A stretch of DNA of 64,000 nt from Zeus faber (lineage: Eukaryota; Chordata; Actinopteri; Zeiformes; Zeidae), in the NCBI GenBank assembly GCA_960531495.1, contig OY482851.1, positions 11,514,329 through 11,578,328 of the forward strand, read 5' to 3'. The translations under genes and the position numbers were made by a program. The notes under the pieces are model-generated. The model was not told the DNA's origin, did not search any database, and was given only the letters and a program-made list of their open reading frames with translations. How positions within the stretch are numbered: position 1 is the first letter of the stretch; each line of letters opens with the position of its first letter. This document shows positions 61,335 to 64,000 of this stretch, in pieces.

Positions 61335-62218
61335 GGGCCTTTTCCGACTACTGTACCAGCCGTGTATTAGAAGCTGAGCCCTGCCCCTATAATGGGACTG
61401 AGGGAGATTAGCGGGATAATCCACCAATCCTTTTCTTCTCCTCCCATCTCCTCTCTTCCGTTTTTCTATCCATTTTTCGCCCCCCCCCCCCCCTCCCCAG
61501 CTCCCCTCGCCTCGCCTTCCTTCTGACGCCTTCCCACCCCCCCGGACGAGACAGCATGGGAAAATAGTCCACGCAGAATTGAGTGTGTGTGTGTGTGTGT
61601 GTGTGGGAGTGTGTATCCGTCTTTTGCGCGTTTGTGTTTGTATGCGTGCATGAATTCCCATGTGTGTGCGTTTCCCCCCCCCGTCCGTGGAACTCCCATG
61701 CGTCTTCCCCTCGCGGTCGCTTGCTTTTCGCCTTTTTTTTTTCTTTCTTTTTTTTCCCGGCGACGCCCCGCTTGAAAACAGTTCACCTCGCACACCGCAG
61801 CGCTGTGAGACAGTGCTGCGGTTCCCGAGTTTATTCATTCCCACTGCCCTTGACCAGCTTCTTAACACAGAGAGCAGGACGATAAGGGAGGATTTACACA
61901 CAATACTGAAGCCATTAGCGTCTGGCTTTCTCTCCCTCCCTGTCTCCCTCTCCGGGGTTTGTTTAGCGTTATCAGATCTGCCGGGATGTGTGGATGGCAG
62001 ATTGAATGTCGGCGGCTATGGAAAAGGCCGGGGATGTCTAACCTCCTATTCAGACGCGGCTAGCCTCATCAACAGAGAGGCCTTTGTGCCCCCCTGCCAC
62101 TTGAGGAGATGGACACTACAAGATAATTGCGTTTGGAACAATAACCGGCCCCCTCTGTTTGTCTGCATGTGTTCTGTCTCTTTGGTATGAAATGGCAGGA
62201 GAGTGTTCGTATCTGCGT
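61026..62218. other. Unique sequence with GA and C tracts
   Basis: A (GA)n tract lies at 61300-61326, a C run at about 61482-61494 and a short GT tract at 61582-61605. 61885-62140 is unique and could be a conserved block (GATAATTGCGTTTGGAACAA near 62120). No gene supported. Confidence 0.4.
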
Positions 62219-62285
62219 GTCTCTTTATTTGTGTGTGTGTGTGTGTGCGCGAGTGTGTGTGCTTGAGTCCCTGTATTATACGTCT

Positions 62286-62318
<33 letters not shown>

Positions 62319-62341
62319 GGGGGGGGGGGGGTGGGGGGGGT
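62219..62341 (+). repeat. (GT)n tracts ending in G-runs
   Basis: Two GT blocks, the second passing directly into G12 T G8, a G-quadruplex-prone stretch. Confidence 0.95.
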
Positions 62342-62772
62342 TGCCTGTAAATTGCTCTATCTGTATGCGGGCATGAATGAATAAATGAATTCACTGGATA
62401 AAGAGACTTTGGAGCGGCGCTGAAAACGGAGCTGTCATCTCCCGTCCCGCCGTCTGAATGCACAGTGCCGGGGATTAGGACAGTGATGTCACAACTTCAC
62501 AGATAAGACTCTTCGCAAACTATTATCAGATGCAGAAAGCAGTGGGCAGAGTGGAGCTGCTCGGAGATTAGGGATGATCACACATTTTCCTCAGATGACA
62601 TGTTGCTGACACACTGCGTGTGTGTTTGTGTACATGCATGTGTACTGATGTCCACATCTAGCCAATTTCACGGCCTACTTTCCCCCCCTCGGTTCTTTTC
62701 TCAGACGACGACGGATCGTTGGTCACTAAATGTCTCACACATTAGCGACCAAAGCTGAGTCTCACACATAGA

Positions 62773-63260
62773 TCATGCACCGATCCACTTTTTTTGAATT
62801 CCATTCCGATTCCGATACATGTGTGTTGAGACCGACACCGATTCCGATACCAGAGTTCTTTTGTCAAATTTTTCTACGTGGAGTTTTTCAAAACTGCTTT
62901 TCTACTCCAGGTAGATCATAATATAAAAAGGAATATAAAAACGCTGTTGTTAAAAGGTTGAAGTCATTCACTTTCAGTGAAGCAGAATGAGTTGAAAGAA
63001 AGGGTTTTATTTAATGGTGCATGGGCGTGCCATTTTGGGTAATGTACACGGACGGTACGTGACTTTTTGCCAAGTGTTATTTTAGCTTTAGTGCAAAAAG
63101 CAGTTATTTATTGAAAAAAAACTTGTGACTGGGAAATTAATTTATTGCATGGTGTGGTGCCGTAGCACAAATTAAACAATTTCATCCTCAGAAATGAAAG
63201 GACTGGAATATCTTGAGAATTGCCGCTTTTGTGCTGATGTGCTTGAGAAGTCCTTGGAAA
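62773..63260. mobile_element. hAT-type element, one end only
   Basis: ATGCACCGATCC at 62776 followed by CCGATTCCGATAC and CACCGATTCCGATACC is the well-known start of a fish hAT miniature family. The leading TAGGG is altered. No matching right end is found, so the given end is a guess. Confidence 0.45.
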
Positions 63261-63364
63261 AACGTGATCATTGAAAACCTTTGATATTCCCCCTGGTTTA
63301 GTTATTCAAATCATAAAGTCATTTTCTGACATCGAAAATGATTATTTAAATTCAATTTAATCCA

Positions 63365-63625
63365 TCATAGATTATATATTATATATATACTGTATATATA
63401 CTGTATACATACTGTATATATTCTGTGTATATATATATATAAACACTGTATATACTGTATATATACTGTTTATATACTGTGTATATATACTGTATATATA
63501 CTGTATATAAAGACATGTATATAAAGACATGTATAGATATATAGATATGTTATTAAATACAGATAGGTTATATCTATATATAGATATGTTTGTATATACA
63601 GTATTTATATATATATATAGATATA
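63365..63625. repeat. AT-rich satellite-like array
   Basis: Irregular repeats of ACTGTATATAT (about 10-12 bases), then ATAGATAT units. Strongly self-complementary. Confidence 0.9.
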
Positions 63626-63771
63626 TAAAAATAATTGACAGTGAGATTCAGATTATATTTAAATTCATAACGATCACGTCAACAATAGTGCTTAAAAAAG
63701 TACTTGAAAGTCCTTGAATTTTATTTTGTAACGCAAGAATGAACCCTGATATTTAGATATATCTCTCTCTA

Positions 63772-63772
<1 letters not shown>

Positions 63773-63813
<41 letters not shown>
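63773..63813 (+). repeat. (GT)n(AT)n microsatellite
   Basis: GT repeat passing into AT repeat. Confidence 0.95.
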
Positions 63814-64000
63814 ACCTTTCCATTTATTGTTTAACTATTTAATGTTTTGCCAAAGCATGTACTATGATATATGCTATTTCCTTCAGCCAAGACAGCCAAG
63901 GCAGCGTTCCCCTTTTTAAGTTGCTTTAGAAACGCCGGATTGCAACGGATTCATAGCAAACAAACGCATTCGGACGAAAGCTCAGAGAAACGCACGCACG
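63814..64000. other. Unique sequence at window end
   Basis: No feature recognised. Confidence 0.5.

Noticed and set aside
63365-63625. Origin of replication or centromere-type satellite
   Set aside because: AT-rich and repetitive, but short and irregular; nothing specific supports either role.

Overview
The window looks like ray-finned (teleost) fish genomic DNA, probably from a gene-poor stretch or a very long intron. I see no complete host protein-coding gene and no stand-alone RNA gene. The teleost assignment rests on the repeats: very dense (CA/TG)n microsatellites, a fish-type Tc1 DD34E end, several copies of a DD36E Tc1/mariner family, an L2-type LINE whose ORF1 carries an SGNH esterase, a Rex1/Babar-like LINE, a tRNA-derived SINE with an L2-like tail, and at least seven different hAT-type miniature elements. 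Most long open frames are translations of dinucleotide repeats.

Layout. 1-6.3 kb is unique sequence with a small CpG island (about 1.55-1.80 kb) and several homeodomain/POU-motif-rich blocks that could be regulatory. 6.35-6.8 kb is a hAT miniature element. 7-13.4 kb is mostly unique, with a tetranucleotide array near 7.9 kb and further candidate regulatory blocks at 9.5-10.6 kb. 13.4-14.0 kb holds a Tc1 DD34E end into which a deleted DD36E copy has inserted. 17.9-22.3 kb is a near full-length L2 LINE on the minus strand: esterase ORF1, endonuclease, reverse transcriptase and C-terminal region, all degenerate, with a telomere-like repeat near its 3' end. 23-31 kb is very rich in CA/TG arrays and holds a clean hAT miniature element at 27 kb. 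29.2-33.5 kb holds an inverted pair of an unclassified repeat, two SINEs and hairpins. 34.7-35.7 kb is another hAT element. 36.1-39.3 kb is a DD36E transposon split by a 1.9 kb insertion, which itself contains an element that ends in a (TG)n tract. 40-48 kb has microsatellites, homopolymers and three more miniature elements. 48.9-49.3 kb may be a solo LTR. 49.9 and 51.1 kb are a diverged direct duplication. 52.46-52.63 kb is the only stretch with convincing exon features. 55.3-57.2 kb is a DD36E copy inside a (GT)n tract, with a hAT element nested in it. 59-61 kb is a Rex1-like LINE with two internal deletions. 62.8-64 kb is a hAT remnant and AT-rich satellite-like DNA.

There is no operon or pathway logic to describe. 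What the window records is repeated transposon insertion (DD34E, then DD36E, then hAT; LINE into TG repeat) and microsatellite expansion around blocks of unique, possibly regulatory sequence. I found no convincing new biological system. The best leads are the (TG)n-tailed LINE-like element, the nested insertions with exact target duplications, the set of near loop-less perfect hairpins and the exon candidate at 52.5 kb. All family names come from recognising motifs by eye, not from database searches.
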